This document shows, one piece after another, positions 48,282 to 60,935 of a DNA stretch of 64,000 bases. The stretch comes from Cotesia glomerata (lineage: Eukaryota > Arthropoda > Insecta > Hymenoptera > Braconidae). Position numbers and translations under genes: made by a program. The notes under the pieces were generated by a model. The model saw only the letters and a program-made list of their open reading frames with translations, was not told the DNA's origin and ran no database searches. The stretch is taken from positions 4,811,771-4,875,770 of the forward strand of contig NC_058165.1 in the NCBI RefSeq assembly GCF_020080835.1. Reading direction: 5' to 3'. How positions within the stretch are numbered: position 1 is the stretch's first letter; the number at the start of each line of letters is the position of its first letter.

Positions 48282-48849
48282 TAGGGGTGTGCGAATATTC
48301 GAGTTTACGAATAATTCGCCTCGAATTCGAATCGAATTATTCGATTCGAATTTCGAATCGAATATTCGAATAATTCGAATCGTTCGAATAATTCGAATCG
48401 TTCGAATAATTCCGAATAGTTCGAATAATTCGAATCGTTCGAATAATTTGAATCGTTCGAATAGCTCAAATAATTCAAACAGTCGTTTTCTGTTAATAAA
48501 CTGATTAATTTTTGTGTAAACTTAATTTATTTTATTTTATTTGACTAAATAAAGTCTTCATAATTATTCGATAGTAAAGTCTGCTTATTATTTGTAATAA
48601 ATATCTCTTGGTGTATTCGGACTCCCCGCCTCGGGGCACCTCGCTATTTTGACATTTTTCCGGAAAAATTCGATTTCTTTAATAAATGAGATCTACAGGC
48701 ACGATAGATCAGACATTGAAAAAGTGTAAATATAGACTATGGAAATTCTATAGCTTTATCTCTAGCTAAGATTATTTAAATTAATTTATTTTTCTCTTAA
48801 CTGAAATAAATTACGTCTATAGCTATATTACATTATAGTAATATTTACA

Positions 48850-49380
48850 TAGCCCACATGAATTTTTATGAATTTTATATATTCCACAAATATGGGAAAT
48901 ATCATATAGGTTTATAAAATATATGAAAAAAATCGTGTGCGTACTCAAATGAAAGGTCTCGATGAGCGTAACATCAGGATGAGCTTATGTCTTAAAAAAT
49001 GTCAAGAATTGAAGAATGACTTTGTATTTTGTCTACTGATGATATGTTTAACGAACGATACAAGCTCATCCTCGAGTTACACTTATCGAGATCTATCATT
49101 TAAATACCCACACGAATTTTTTATATATTTTATATATTTCACAAATATGATACACAGTAAAAAATTTTGCGTCATTGCGTCAAAAAATTATGTGTTAAAA
49201 ATTTTGTGTTAAATATTTAACACTTTTATGTGTAAATTTAACATTAATTGTGTTAAATTAACACAGAAAAATGTTAAATTAACACAAAAAAGTGTAAAAT
49301 ATTTAACATAAAAATTTTTAACACAAAATTTTTTGACGCAATGACGCAAAATTTTTTACTGTGTAAATATCATATCTATA
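48850..49380. repeat. Satellite hairpin unit inside the hAT-like element
   Basis: GCCCACATGAATTTTTATG, AAATGAAAGGTCTCGATGAG, ATCAGGATGAGCTTAT and inverse counterparts match the 43245 array. This places the hairpin repeat inside a transposon and suggests one route for its dispersal. Confidence 0.8.
49153..49363. mobile_element. Foldback TA MITE, CACAGTAAAAAATTTTG ends
   Basis: A 211-bp element with TA at 49151-49152 and 49364-49365; arms of about 40 bp with GCGTCATTGCGTC, then many GTGTTAAATTAACAC palindromes. The empty site is 30 bp into the paired arm at about 48886, which reads CACAAATATGGGAAATATCAT. Confidence 0.9.
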
Positions 49381-49967
49381 AAATCTTTTATTAAAAAGCT
49401 TATGCGACGTATTCATTGTTGTCGCTTTTCATTGCTACCTTTACACTCTTTCAATGTCTGAACCATCGTGTCGTAGATCTTATTTAAAATAAAATCGAAT
49501 TTTCCCGGAGAAATGTCAAAATGACGAGGTGCCCCGAAACAGGGGGTCCGAATTCACCAAGAAATATTTATTACAAATATAATAAGCAGCCTTTACTATC
49601 AAATAATTATGAATACTCCTTTAGTCAAATAAAATCAAACGAATTAATTTTTACATAAAAATTAGTTGGTTTATCGACAGAAAACGACTGTTTCAATTAT
49701 TTAAAATATTTGAAATATTCTAATTATTCGAACTATTCGAATTATTTGAACTATTCGAATTATTCGAACTATTCGAATTATTCGAATTATTCGAATCATT
49801 CAAACTATTCGAATTATTCGAACTATTCGAATTATTCAAACTATTCGAATATTCGATTCGAATTTCGAATCGAATAGTACTATTCGATTCGATTCGATTC
49901 GAACACTATTCGCACACCCCTACCTATATATTTTCTAACTGTCCAAAATTACATTATTAAAAAAAAA

Positions 49968-50911
<944 letters not shown>

Positions 50912-51350
50912 AAAAAGTGAATGATTTTGTACTTAATTAATCCTACATCTTGATCTCTTTAAATTGTTATTAATAAAGAATAATTAAATAAAAAATTATT
51001 CTAAATTTTACAACACACTTTAATAACTTTACAGTCATGTTAATATATGTAGCGTATAAAAATTTAATTACTGTAAATTAAATATTCATGCAATTTCTAG
51101 GTACATGTATAAACAAAGAAATTCAATTTTATTAATGTATTACAAACTACGATATATTTTTTCGTAACCAAAGTTTCACTTAGTATGAGATCGTTTAACA
51201 CGAAAATAAAATAATTTAACTCACTATATCACATGTGAATGTAATCTATTTAATTATAATTTCAACAAATGTATTGTAAATACATAGATTTATTAAAAAT
51301 CACATAAAATAATAAACAATTTCTAATAATTTATTTCAATACATATTTTT
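50912..51350. other. Unassigned AT-rich DNA
   Basis: No feature recognised. Confidence 0.4.
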
Positions 51351-52010
51351 GCACGCCTCACAAGCGAAGCGGATGAGGTAGTGCTCTACTCTCGCCTTAC
51401 AAAAATCAAGTGATTTTTTTAACTAAAATTGTCTCTATTTATTTTCTATTGTACTTGTAGAATAATATTTACACATAAATGTCATGGAAAAACACTAGTT
51501 TCAACACTTATGACATTTTTAAAAGACATTTTGCTCTTTAAATAAATAAAAAAATGTTTAAAAAAATTATTCGTGGACGTCCGTGTGTCTGATGTATGGA
51601 TGGAAACTGGCGTGAACACGATAACTGCCAAAAAACTTAACTGATCAAGTCCATTTTTTTTTATACGCTTCAGTATTATCCAAAACTAAGTCCTTCAGAA
51701 GATCACGGTCTAATTCAATGTAGTTTAATTATAATTAGCAATAAACTAAAATCCACTTATCGTTTGTATATCTATATCTATATAAATAAGGTTCGTTGAC
51801 AGCACATGCGCAGTACCTTTCTTTTCTGGGTGGACAATGGCGCGAAAGATATAAAAGTATTTTATTTTAATCAATTTTACTATGGAAAATGAGATTATGA
51901 GGCGTGCACTTTTGGATTTTCCAAACTTTATTTTTTTATTTTGATAAATCTAAACAAATACAATTGTACGTTATATTTATCAACTTTTACGATCGTTCTA
52001 TGTAAAAAAA
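51351..52010 (+). repeat. GCACGCCTCAT repeat, compact copy
   Basis: It begins GCACGCCTCACAAGCGAAGC, matches 9062-9370, and carries the inverse motif TATGAGGCGTGC at 51896-51907 followed by a conserved ATTTTCCAAACTTTA flank also found near 22090. It is shorter than the copy at 20742 and has no inner tandem repeat. Confidence 0.65.
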
Positions 52011-53040
52011 ATCGAAAAAAGTTAAAAAATAAAGAAAATCAATCTTTATTGCATGTTCATGGGTTTTTTTTTCATAATAAAAACTCCAAATATAAGAAAA
52101 TTAAAAACAAAATTTAATTCATAGTAATTTACTTTTTTTTAAAAATATTTTTTTGAACATTAAATATTCACTTCCAAATTTTTCATAAAATAAAAATAAA
52201 AGCCAATATTTATATTAAAAATTTTTGTATGAAATTCAAATTTATCGAACGTTCTTAAATTAAGTGTTGTGACACTATTACCCGTATTAAATTAGAGGAT
52301 CTCAATTTTAAAAATAACTATTCGAAAGCGTAGTCGATATTTATTTAACCATAAATTTTTTTGACTAAGCTTACAACAGATTTTCTATTTTAGTAAGATG
52401 ATTTGAATTTTCTAGTAAATTAGTAACACAAGATCGTATCAGTAAATAATTGTTATTGTTTAGCTATTGATTTAAATCTTAATAGTACGCCCGTAACCAT
52501 AAAACCATTGTCTAGTCTGTTAACTAGTTAGAAGGAACATTTATTCTCACTTCCTGCGGCGAATGGTCAGCATCGTCATCATCTCAACCCAGCAGGTCTC
52601 AACCAAATAATCTTACAACTACTATTACTATACTACCACTCCTCGACAGGTCAGTAATTTAAATGATGAGGCTAAAGCATACCGCCGTACAAACAATCGA
52701 TGCCGACGTGTCTAATTGAACTGGGTACCGCGATCTCCCGGCCATTTACCATCAATTCTCTCGTTTCATCTTTCGTCGTCGGCATTTAATAAACAGACTT
52801 GGTTCTATTGAGGCAATTTTAGTAACTTTGGATCCATCAAAAGACACCACCGTGTTATTATCCTGTAAAAGGTCTCAACTTTTACGACACGGTTCTATTT
52901 ATTTTATTATTTTTTAAGGCGCCAACTATAACTGTCTGGGTTTCTTATTACCCAGCTTTTTTTTAGCCTTGACTCCAGCAAGAAGTTACTGTTTAGTCGA
53001 AAATAATAGAGTAGTATTTAATTTTAATGGAGTCAATATA
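52011..53040. other. Unassigned; island at 52490-52870
   Basis: Bases 52490-52870 are unique and balanced with no recognisable feature; the rest is AT-rich. Confidence 0.4.
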
Positions 53041-53260
53041 AAATTTGAAAAATCTAAAAGTGCACGCCTCATAACGCTCATTTAATTTCAAGAAAAAAAT
53101 AAGTCGTATTACTGACTTATTTACATTAAATGGACAATTCAACAAACTGTGCTTTAATTATAGATTCAAATATTTTGCGCTATTTTCATCTACGATGAGA
53201 AAAATAGGGCGCAAGCGCATCACTGAACAGATAAGAAAAATAGGGCGGGAAATATATTGT
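53041..53260 (-). repeat. GCACGCCTCAT repeat, fragment
   Basis: The inverse of 21900-22110: GCACGCCTCATAACGCTCAT, then AATAAGTCGTATTACTGAC, then GAAAAATAGGGCGCAAGCGC. Only about 220 bp is kept. Confidence 0.75.
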
Positions 53261-53506
53261 TCATATTAATAATTAATTCTAAAAAGTGGTCAATTAAACA
53301 TTTTAATTTTTATTTAACTTGGTAATAATTTTTTTTTAATTAATATTTTTTCAAAAATAATAATAATTTCATGAGTTAAAATATTTGAACTAAAATATAA
53401 ATATTGTAGTACCTATTATATTTAGGTATCTGTTTATTGAGTTCATAATTTTTTAATACATACTTAATCATTTTGTTTATCGAATCTAGTAATTCTATCC
53501 ATATTT

Positions 53507-54200
53507 TTAACTTCCCGCTACGAAAATCGAAGATTTTCAAAAATCGGGAAGTTATTGTTTTCACCCCGTTTTGCAAAAATCGAGTTTTCATCAGATCTCG
53601 ACGTTTGAAGGTCACAGGAAGCTTCCCTGACTATCCCCGCGAGGTTGTCACGGCGTCTGTATGTATGTATGTATGTGTTTTTTTTGGAATAACTTTTAAA
53701 CGGCTCAATAGTTCAATTCCAAAAACTAATCAGCTCTTAACCTCAAAAAACCACGTCGATCGCCACCGGTCCGGTCAAAATCGGTTGATTCATTCGAGAG
53801 ATATCGTGAACGAAAGAAAACCGAAAAAAGTGTTTTTTTCGGAATAACTCCAAAATTCCTAGCGCGATCAATTCAAAATTTGAGATTCTTTGTGAGGCTT
53901 GGAAAACTGTGTCGAATGCTTCTAACCGCGTAAAAATCGGTTTATTCATTCAAAAGTTATTGTGGTTCAAAAATTAAAAAAATAGTGTCTTATCAAATCT
54001 CTATCAGACTTTTGAGCTCGAAGAGCTTTAAAGGATAGGAAAGCAATCTCTTTGAGCTCGGAGAGCTCAAAATAACCCATAAATTGTATTTTTAAGCTCG
54101 AAGAGCTCAAAAACGTCATTGGTGCAATTTTAAGCGCCTAACTATGAAATTAGCGGGAAGTTGCAGGGATGGCCTTCAGGGTCAACCGTTTTCCTAATTT
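53507..54200 (+). mobile_element. GAGCTC element, copy F (shortened)
   Basis: Forward copy from TTAACTTCCCGCTACG to GGTCAACCGTTTTCCTAATT, with a (TATG)n run at about 53658-53676. It lacks some inner units present in copies C and E. It ends with the same CGAAGAGCTC pairs and GCGGGAAGTTGCAGGG block as copy C. Confidence 0.87.
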
Positions 54201-54290
54201 TTTAATTTTATATTATAGACCATTTTAATAATTTTCCGGAATTTTATTGAAAACAAAATCTAGTTTCGTACTACAATATTTGTCTTTTAA

Positions 54291-55031
54291 GGGGTTATAT
54301 ACAGTTAGAATTTTCAAAAAATCGGTTTTTTTTTTATTTTTTTTTCTTAATGTACATATATTTAAGAATACACACAGAAAATTTCATATTGTTCCGGTGA
54401 ATATTTTCGAAGTTACACGCAAATAAAAAAAAAATTTGTATCCTGCGTAAAGTGCTTTTCAAACTTTATAAAGTTTATAAACGCGTTTTTCTCAAAATGG
54501 TGTTTACAAAGTCGGTGACCAACATTACTCGAAAACAGCTAAACCGATTAGTCTCAAATTTTAACACGAGCTTCTTAAATATATATTTTAGTAATTAATC
54601 GAAGATTTTTTCTCACCGATAAATATTTTTTTTTTATAAACAATTTAAGGCCGAAATTTTGGTCAAAAATCGATTTTTTTTTTTTTTTTTTTTGAGAAAC
54701 CGCCATTTGTCAAAAAAATTTATTTTGCTTATTTCTTCGATTAATTACTAGATTTAACATTACTTAAAGGAAATCTGTTCGGTTTTTAAATTTCAGAGGA
54801 TTCAGTTCAGAGATATAGTAGTCACCGCAAAACGTCTTTTTTGAGAGAAGCTCCCAGAGATCAGCTGTAGCTCCTTTCCAAATAAATATTTTTACTAATA
54901 CTAAGTCTTAAAATACAGTTAGAAGATACCATAATATGTGTACAAATTTTTAGATCGATAAATTTACAAGTTTTCTTAGAAAAAATTCTGGAAAATTCGC
55001 TTTTTTCGGCCTTCTAACTGTATATAACCCC
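54291..55031. mobile_element. TTAA-target MITE, GGGGTTATATACAG family
   Basis: A 741-bp element with TTAA at 54287-54290 and 55032-55035. The 20-bp ends GGGGTTATATACAGTTAGAA are perfectly inverted. The interior has poly(T) runs and AACCGATTNGTCTCAAATTTT-type phrases, with no reading frame. Confidence 0.93.
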
Positions 55032-55035
55032 TTAA

Positions 55036-55614
55036 TTCAATGTAATTAATATTATTTTTGAATAAATATTAATTAAATAGATATTATCACTAGGTTAAAT
55101 AATAAATAATGAACTATTTTATAAGAAACATATATTTTAAATAAATAATTAAAATATTTCATAATTATCGATTGTAAACTAATGATATTTTTCAACTCCA
55201 AAATTAGTTGATTCAGAAAAATCTTAAATAATATTGAATTAAATTCATATGATAATTAATGATTTTATATTTATACGGTATAGCAAAATTTTTACTGTAA
55301 TAAAACCTTTTTGAATGGTTTTAACATTTTTCTTCGATCATTTTTGCATTTTTTTTCTTTAAAATTTTTTTAAGTATATGCCAAAGAAGTATAACTTTTG
55401 ACGCGTGTACAGAAGTACACACACCATTTTTTTTTTAAATTTAACAGAATAAACGTTCGTTAACCATATAAATTGTGTTAATTCAGATATTTTTCTGTAT
55501 ACATATGTCGAAAGAGCATTGTTAGGGTCATTTATAGAGCCCATTGGATCATTCTGTTTCATCTTTATTTCTTTATAATAATTAAAATATAGCGCTAGTT
55601 TAGATTTAAAAATA
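55036..55614. other. Unassigned AT-rich DNA with a repeat fragment at 55440-55510
   Basis: Bases 55440-55510 are the inverse of 20835-20905 and supply the empty site for the TTAA MITE at 20904. The rest is AT-rich with no recognised feature. Confidence 0.6.
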
Positions 55615-55617
55615 TAA

Positions 55618-56471
55618 GGGGGCGTCCATTAATTACGTGAGGTGTTCTAGGGGGGGAGTGGATCAAGCTAAATCTTACCAAATCTCACTTAGGGGTGAGG
55701 GGGGATCTTAACAAATATCACGTAATTTTTTCTCTAGCAGAAAACAGTGTAAAATTGCGTGAAATAGTATTTCTATAGTAAAATATGGCTAAATTTGACA
55801 CAATAGTGTTTGTCGTATTCGTTTGAACCCTGCAGAGCAGCAAAGTAGCGCTCGATTGTTTAATTTGATTATTGATCGATAGGTTCACTAATTTTTTAGG
55901 TAGATTTATTTAGAAATCTATCGGTGGTAGTAGCCGGTCTCATGTCGTAATTTTAATAAAATTTTGTCATAATATGTTTAATTATCTTCAATTTAAGCTA
56001 TTGTTCGTCGACTTTTAATACTTTTTTCAATTTATTTCGTAGTTAAGAAAATTCAAAAAAAATCAAGAATAAATTAAATTTTAGCTTTTATCATCAAATG
56101 ACTTTTATCTGTAAAAAATCTGATTTTTAAGGTAGATGTCTCTAAATATCTATTTGTTATAGTCAATCTCATGTCGTTATTTGCAAAAATATAATAGAAA
56201 ATAAATTTTAGGACATTACGGCCTTTTAATAACATGTTTTTTTCAATATTCAAACAAGAAATCTACCTATCCATGTCGGGTGTAGCCGAATGGCGCTTTT
56301 TTTTTCTCAATAATCCAACACGTTTACAGCCAAAACATAAATTTGGAAGAATCCCGCGTGAGATTAGAGGAGGGGGGAGGGAGTTGGGGAAAATCTTACG
56401 AAATCTCATCAAGGGGGGAGGGAGGGTCAACAAATTTTCAAAAATGCCTCACGTAATTTATGGACGCCCCC
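55618..56471. mobile_element. MITE with GGGGGCGTCCAT ends and TAA duplication
   Basis: An 854-bp element. The inverted ends GGGGGCGTCCATTAATTACG differ at only one position over about 25 bp. TAA precedes (55615-55617) and follows (56472-56474). A 3-bp TWA duplication is typical of PIF/Harbinger elements, so that is the preferred assignment. G-rich subterminal stretches (GGGGGGGAG) flank both ends. The 87-codon frame at 56234 lies across the end and is not a gene. Confidence 0.88.
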
Positions 56472-56474
56472 TAA

Positions 56475-56857
56475 TGTATACTAACTTGTATGAATAATAC
56501 TTTAACTACAAATATTCTAAATGAAATTATTGTACAAGGTAAAAGCGCTGGGCAATAAGACCGAGAACGAATCCGGGGTCATTAAGATATGCTCGATGTC
56601 TTTACTCGATCAATGCTCAAACAGAACTACCCGTCTAAGTACCCTAAGTACTTCTCTCAAAAATATTTCAACAGCCCTCATTGTCTGTCGATATCTCTAA
56701 CTATATACTTTTTACTCCTATCCTGTGACCTTGGCTACGTTTGGTGACCACTGTCACTCCAGACTCAAGCCCATCGCCATAACCATAAAAAAACATAATC
56801 GGCTTAAGTCATAAATAATAACTAAATATTCTATGTTTTTTCAATTCTGCATACAAC
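56475..56857. other. Non-repetitive balanced DNA
   Basis: Unique sequence with no feature recognised. Confidence 0.4.
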
Positions 56858-56859
56858 TA

Positions 56860-57910
56860 CACGGAAAAAACGAGATTTAACTGGTTTCCATGTTGGACGG
56901 AACCTAGTTCCATCTATAGTGAAAAAAATTTACAAATGGTTACTACTTCTATGTAGACTGTAGTAGGTACAGTTTCCGTTTATTTCAGTTCAATCCGAGA
57001 TGGGGCTCAGAGCCATCTGAGATTTATTTGTCTCAGATGGTTGTCAGCACCACGCGCATGCTCGTCAGTCTCATCTTACATAGAAGTGGCGTCCATTTGG
57101 AATTTAACTAGAATCTATCTGCAGATAGTACCTATTTTTACATTATCATTTTCAAGGGCATTTTTCAATCAAATATATATGAATAATAAGTATATTATAA
57201 TGAATAATACACATTATAATTTTATTCCAAATCAAAAAACTAATCCTTAAATTAATAAATTTAAAAAAAAAATTTTAATTTAAAATTAAAAAAAAAAATT
57301 AAAAATTAAAAAAAAAAATTTTAAATTTAAAATTAAAAAATAAAAAAAAAATTTTAATTTCAGTGTGGTACTATTTTTTAAAATAAGATGTTGATGAATA
57401 CCAATCGTCATCTTGTTTTAAAAAATAGTACCACACTGAAATTAAAATTTTTTTTTTTAATTTTTTAATTTTAAATTAAAAATTTTTCTTTTAAATTTAT
57501 TTTTTTTTTTTAAAACTTATTAAGGCTTAGTTTTTTTATTTGGAATAAAATTATAATCTGTTTTATTCATTATAATATACTTATTATTCATATATATTTG
57601 ATTGCAAAATGCCCTTGAAAATGATAATGTAAAAATAGGTACTATCGGCAGATAGATTCTAGTTAAATTCCAAATATACGCCACTTCTATGTAAGATGGG
57701 ACTGACAAGCATGCGCGCGGTACTGACAACCATCTAAGACAAATAAATCTCAGATGGCTCTGAGCCCCATCTCGGATTGAACTGAAATAAACGAAAACTG
57801 TACCTACTACAGTCTACATAGAAGTAGTAACCATTTGTAAATTTTTTTCACTATAGATGGAACTAGGTTCCGTCCAACATGGAAACCAGTTAAATCTCGT
57901 TTTTTCCGTG
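56860..57910. mobile_element. Full-length foldback element (about 0.5-kb arms)
   Basis: A 1051-bp element with TA at 56858-56859 and 57911-57912. The two halves are inverted copies almost end to end, meeting at a short centre near 57390-57410. Ends read CACGGAAAAAACGAGATTTA. A region of A- and T-runs (57245-57360 and 57425-57510) lies beside the centre. Mirror-image 69-codon frames exist in both arms but show no sign of protein-level selection. Confidence 0.93.
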
Positions 57911-57949
57911 TAATAGAAATACAGACTAGAATATTATATTGGGAATTTT

Positions 57950-58085
57950 CCTATCTCTGGGAAAACTCAGCTCGATACTATATATGTACTCATGTCATCA
58001 TATAAGTTCAAAAACGATATAAAAGAAGTATTTGAAGTTTCGCGTTATGAGGCGTGCAATAAATGTTAATAGAAATGATGGGGTG
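57950..58085 (-). repeat. GCACGCCTCAT repeat, fragment
   Basis: The inverse of 20700-20830, from ATCATTTCTATTAA through GCACGCCTCATAACGCGAAAC to TGAGTACATAT. Confidence 0.75.
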
Positions 58086-58109
58086 TGCAATTAATTGGTA
58101 AATTATTAT

Positions 58110-58602
58110 TAATGAGTGTTTTTTCATGCCGTCTAGGTCAAATAACTAGTAGATGTTGTTCAAGTCAAGAGATGGATACTTCCATCTTCCCTTATTGGTT
58201 GAGAGATATCCTCTCTGTATATAAGTTCGATGGAAATCCATCAAACTTGAATACTAGTAAAGCTGTAAGCTTGTAGTATCCATTGGAGTACTAAAGATGT
58301 TAATTAATTGAAAGAAATGAAAGAAATTATTTTGAATGAGAGTAAAGACAGACTTTCGAAAAAATAAATGGGGTTGGTTGCCAAGCCAGGAATCGAACCT
58401 GGATCTCCCTGATAACTTTAGTACTCGAATGGATACTACAAGCTTACAGCTTTACTAGTATTCAAGTTTGATGGATTTCCATCGAACTTATATACAGAGA
58501 GGATATCTCTCAACCAATAAGGGAAGATGGAAGTATCCATCTCTTGACTTGAACAACATCTACTAGTTATTTGACCTAGACGGCATGAAAAAACACTCAT
58601 TA
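58110..58602. repeat. Hairpin with equal 187-bp arms and tRNA-like loop
   Basis: The left arm 58110-58296 and right arm 58416-58602 are both 187 bp with no indels and almost no mismatches (one seen near the loop, CATTGGAG versus CATTCGAG). The loop of 119 bases contains the 3' half of a tRNA-like sequence on the minus strand. The arms themselves include D-arm-like sequence. I cannot say whether this is a rearranged SINE, a foldback transposon or a transcribed hairpin gene. Confidence 0.92.
58379..58440 (-). pseudogene. tRNA-like 3' half
   Basis: On the minus strand it has a perfect T-arm (CCAGG/CCTGG around TTCGATT), B box GGTTCGATTCC and an acceptor-like end CTTGGCA. The matching 5' acceptor strand TGCCAAG is not found at the right distance, so it is incomplete. 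Confidence 0.65.
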
Positions 58603-59184
58603 TATATATACAATTCGGTCATGAAAACACCTTTAGTAATTATTATTAATGTTTAAATGATAAAATCAAAAGATATATTTCAAGAAATGAATAAGAGATA
58701 ACATTTGATGTGTTATGCAGATGCATGAAGGAATGACATGGCACTAATACATAAAATATATGGAGCTACGTAAAATCTTCTTCTACCCTCGATTTATCCT
58801 GCCGTTACTATGTATACTCATAAATCACTTTACTGTTTTCATTCTACGTATAACACGGGTAGAATGTGAAAGGGAGAAACACAGTTGATTCCCCATAAAT
58901 TTTATCCAAAATATCCCGTAAGGGTGTGCAATGCTTCCAACATCAAAATTATTAATTACTATGACGAAATAAAATTGAATAATCTCTTAAATCACGAAGA
59001 TAAATGATTTCTTTTATATACACAAATATATATTGAATAATAAATATTTATTTGAACAAACTTTAATAAGAAACTGTGAGGAATTACAGCGATGACAAAG
59101 TTTAATATATCGTAATCTCTATCAATTAATTTTACGTCTGGATATTAATAAATCTTGTTATGAAAAAAATTGTATCTGCTCTAC
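58603..59184. other. Unassigned AT-rich DNA
   Basis: No feature recognised. Confidence 0.4.
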
Positions 59185-59362
59185 TAGGTAGAGGATAATT
59201 TGTTTCTTTGGGAAAAAATTTAGACATTCATGTCCAATCGTGGAATTTTCTGCCGTTGCGACACATTACACATGTCTTTATTAGATTTTTTGAATTGATT
59301 AAATAATATAATCTGTATGCTTACCGAAAACTTAATATAGAAACTCAAGTGAAGAGTTCTTT

Positions 59363-59481
59363 GTCAACGGCCATATCATGCTGAAAAAACCAGTTCTCGT
59401 CCGATCACTGAAGTTAAGCAGCATTGAGCGTGGTTAGTACTTGGATGGGTGACCGCTTGGGAACACCACGTGCTGTTGGCA
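59363..59481 (+). rRNA. 5S ribosomal RNA gene, copy 1
   Basis: A 119-nt gene for the 5S RNA of the large ribosomal subunit. It starts GTCAACGGCC and ends GCTGTTGGCA, which pair as the closing helix. The universally conserved CTCGTCCGATCACTGAAGTT, TTAGTACTTGGATGGGTGAC and CTTGGGAACACC blocks are intact. Where it differs from common insect 5S the stems still pair (CATGCTG with CAGCATTG, GTGGT with ACCAC), which suggests a working gene. A TATA-like TTAATATAG lies about 25-30 bp upstream. Confidence 0.97.
59411..59458 (+). promoter_or_regulatory. 5S internal control region
   Basis: Box A AAGTTAAGCA and box C TGGATGGGTGACC, bound by TFIIIA in eukaryotes, are at canonical spacing. The same region of copy 2 is identical (60984-61031). 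Confidence 0.9.
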
Positions 59482-59500
59482 TTCTTTTTTGCCTTTTTTA
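59482..59500 (+). terminator. Pol III terminator of 5S copy 1
   Basis: T runs of 6 and 6 bases (TTCTTTTTT then CCTTTTTT) start directly after the gene, as expected for Pol III termination. Confidence 0.88.
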
Positions 59501-59613
59501 ATTGTATATTTTTTCAAACAAACTAATATTACTTAAAAATTATTTTTTTGAATTATCGCTTTAAATTTGAGAGAGTTTATGAAGAATTATGTCTGATAAA
59601 ATTCTTTTAAGTA

Positions 59614-60756
59614 CACGGAGAGAAATCTATAGGAACCTATCCAAAAATTATAGGAATGATTCCTATAATAAAATGATCATTATAGGTATCAATCCTATGC
59701 TCAATTATGGGAACTACACCCATAGTTTATTGGAAAGGTTCCTATACAATAATGGAATAGCTCCAATATATTATGGTTATGGTTCCTATATTATATGTGC
59801 GCTATCACTATAATATTATGGGAATGGTTCTTATAATATTATAGGAATGGCGCACATAATAATAGAAAAATGTTTATTTTCATAATAATGAAGTAACCAC
59901 TTCAAAAATATAAAGTAATTATTATATATTTTTTTGCTAATAAATTTTTTTTTGTAAATGAAAATTAATTATTCCGTAGAGTGAAAAAAATTATTTTTTC
60001 ATAATTTTTATTCACGTGTGTACTTAATCTTAAATTGTTTATTCCAACTCAGTTATTATTGTGTTAGATAATATTCAAAAATAATGTAGCAATTCTAAAC
60101 TTTCTCTAATAAAAGGGATATTTTCTCACTATACAATTACAAGAACAAAATGGATATGGAAATTCATTGTTTATTTGTACAATTTCATTTTATTTTTAAA
60201 ACAAATTATTTATTTACAATTCATACGTTGAAAATGTATTAAATCCATTTTTAGGTACAGTCGAGTCGCGTTATGAGCCCTCCTTGTGTCTCTCTCTTAT
60301 TAACGCGAGTCTGATTAAAAAACAAAGAAAACAAGCCGGACTCATAACGCGATTCGACTGTAAGTAACTTTTATTGTTTATATGAACAATATTACTTATT
60401 TTACATATCTTAAATAATGTTAAATATTACTTGAAAACTATTGATGAAAAAAATATTACTTCAATATTATAGGCATCATCACTATAATATTATGGGAATG
60501 GTTCCTATAATATTATAGAAACGATTCTTATATACTATGGGAACCATTCCCATAATATTAACGAAATCATGCCGATATTATAGCAATAATTATAGGTATG
60601 GTTCTTATAATTATAGGAACCATTTCCATAATTATAGAAACATTTCCCAAAAATTATGGGTAGAATTCCCATAATCTAAGTAATCGCTCCTAAAATGGTA
60701 TAGGAAAACATTTCATTAAAATTTGGAATTTGGATTTCCACATTTTTCTCTCCGTG
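59614..60756. mobile_element. TIR MITE with GGAACCATTCC arrays, copy 2, in 5S spacer
   Basis: A 1143-bp element flanked by TA at 59612-59613 and 60757-60758. It matches 16110-17260 along most of its length, including both palindrome arrays. It sits between the two 5S units and carries a 103-bp MITE that copy 1 lacks. Confidence 0.93.
60258..60360. mobile_element. Pogo-like 103-bp MITE
   Basis: Ends CAGTCGAGTCGCGTTATGAG and their inverse are near-perfect; TA at 60256-60257 and 60361-60362. The sibling MITE at about 16780 reads through without it (GGGTATGTAACTT). CAGT-type ends with a TA target are typical of pogo/Tigger-like elements, though no transposase is present. Confidence 0.92.
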
Positions 60757-60935
60757 TAGGTGGATGATTTGTTTCTATCTTTGGGAAAAAATTTAGACAT
60801 TCAAGTCAAATCCTGGAACTTTCTGCTGTTGCGACACATTACACGGGTCCTTATTAGATTTTTTGAATTGATTAAATAATATAATCTGTATGCTTACCGA
60901 AAACTTAATATAGAAACTCAAGTGAAGAGTTCTTT

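Larger units (their letters stand above)
48282..49922. mobile_element. hAT-like foldback element with 8-bp target duplication
   Basis: A 1641-bp element with exact 8-bp direct repeats CCTATATA at 48274-48281 and 49923-49930, and 16-bp inverted ends TAGGGGTGTGCGAATA. An 8-bp duplication is the signature of hAT transposases. Next to both ends are arrays of TTCGAATAATTCGAATCG-like units, then long inverted arms that include a GGGGCACCTCG block (48630 and 49530). The centre holds a satellite-like hairpin unit with its own MITE. There is no transposase frame; it is non-autonomous. Confidence 0.93.

Noticed and set aside
57041..57729. Mirrored 69-codon frames in the foldback element
   Set aside because: They start at TTG, not ATG, and the arms differ by about 12 bases in this region, with all but one change altering the amino acid; protein-level constraint is not supported.
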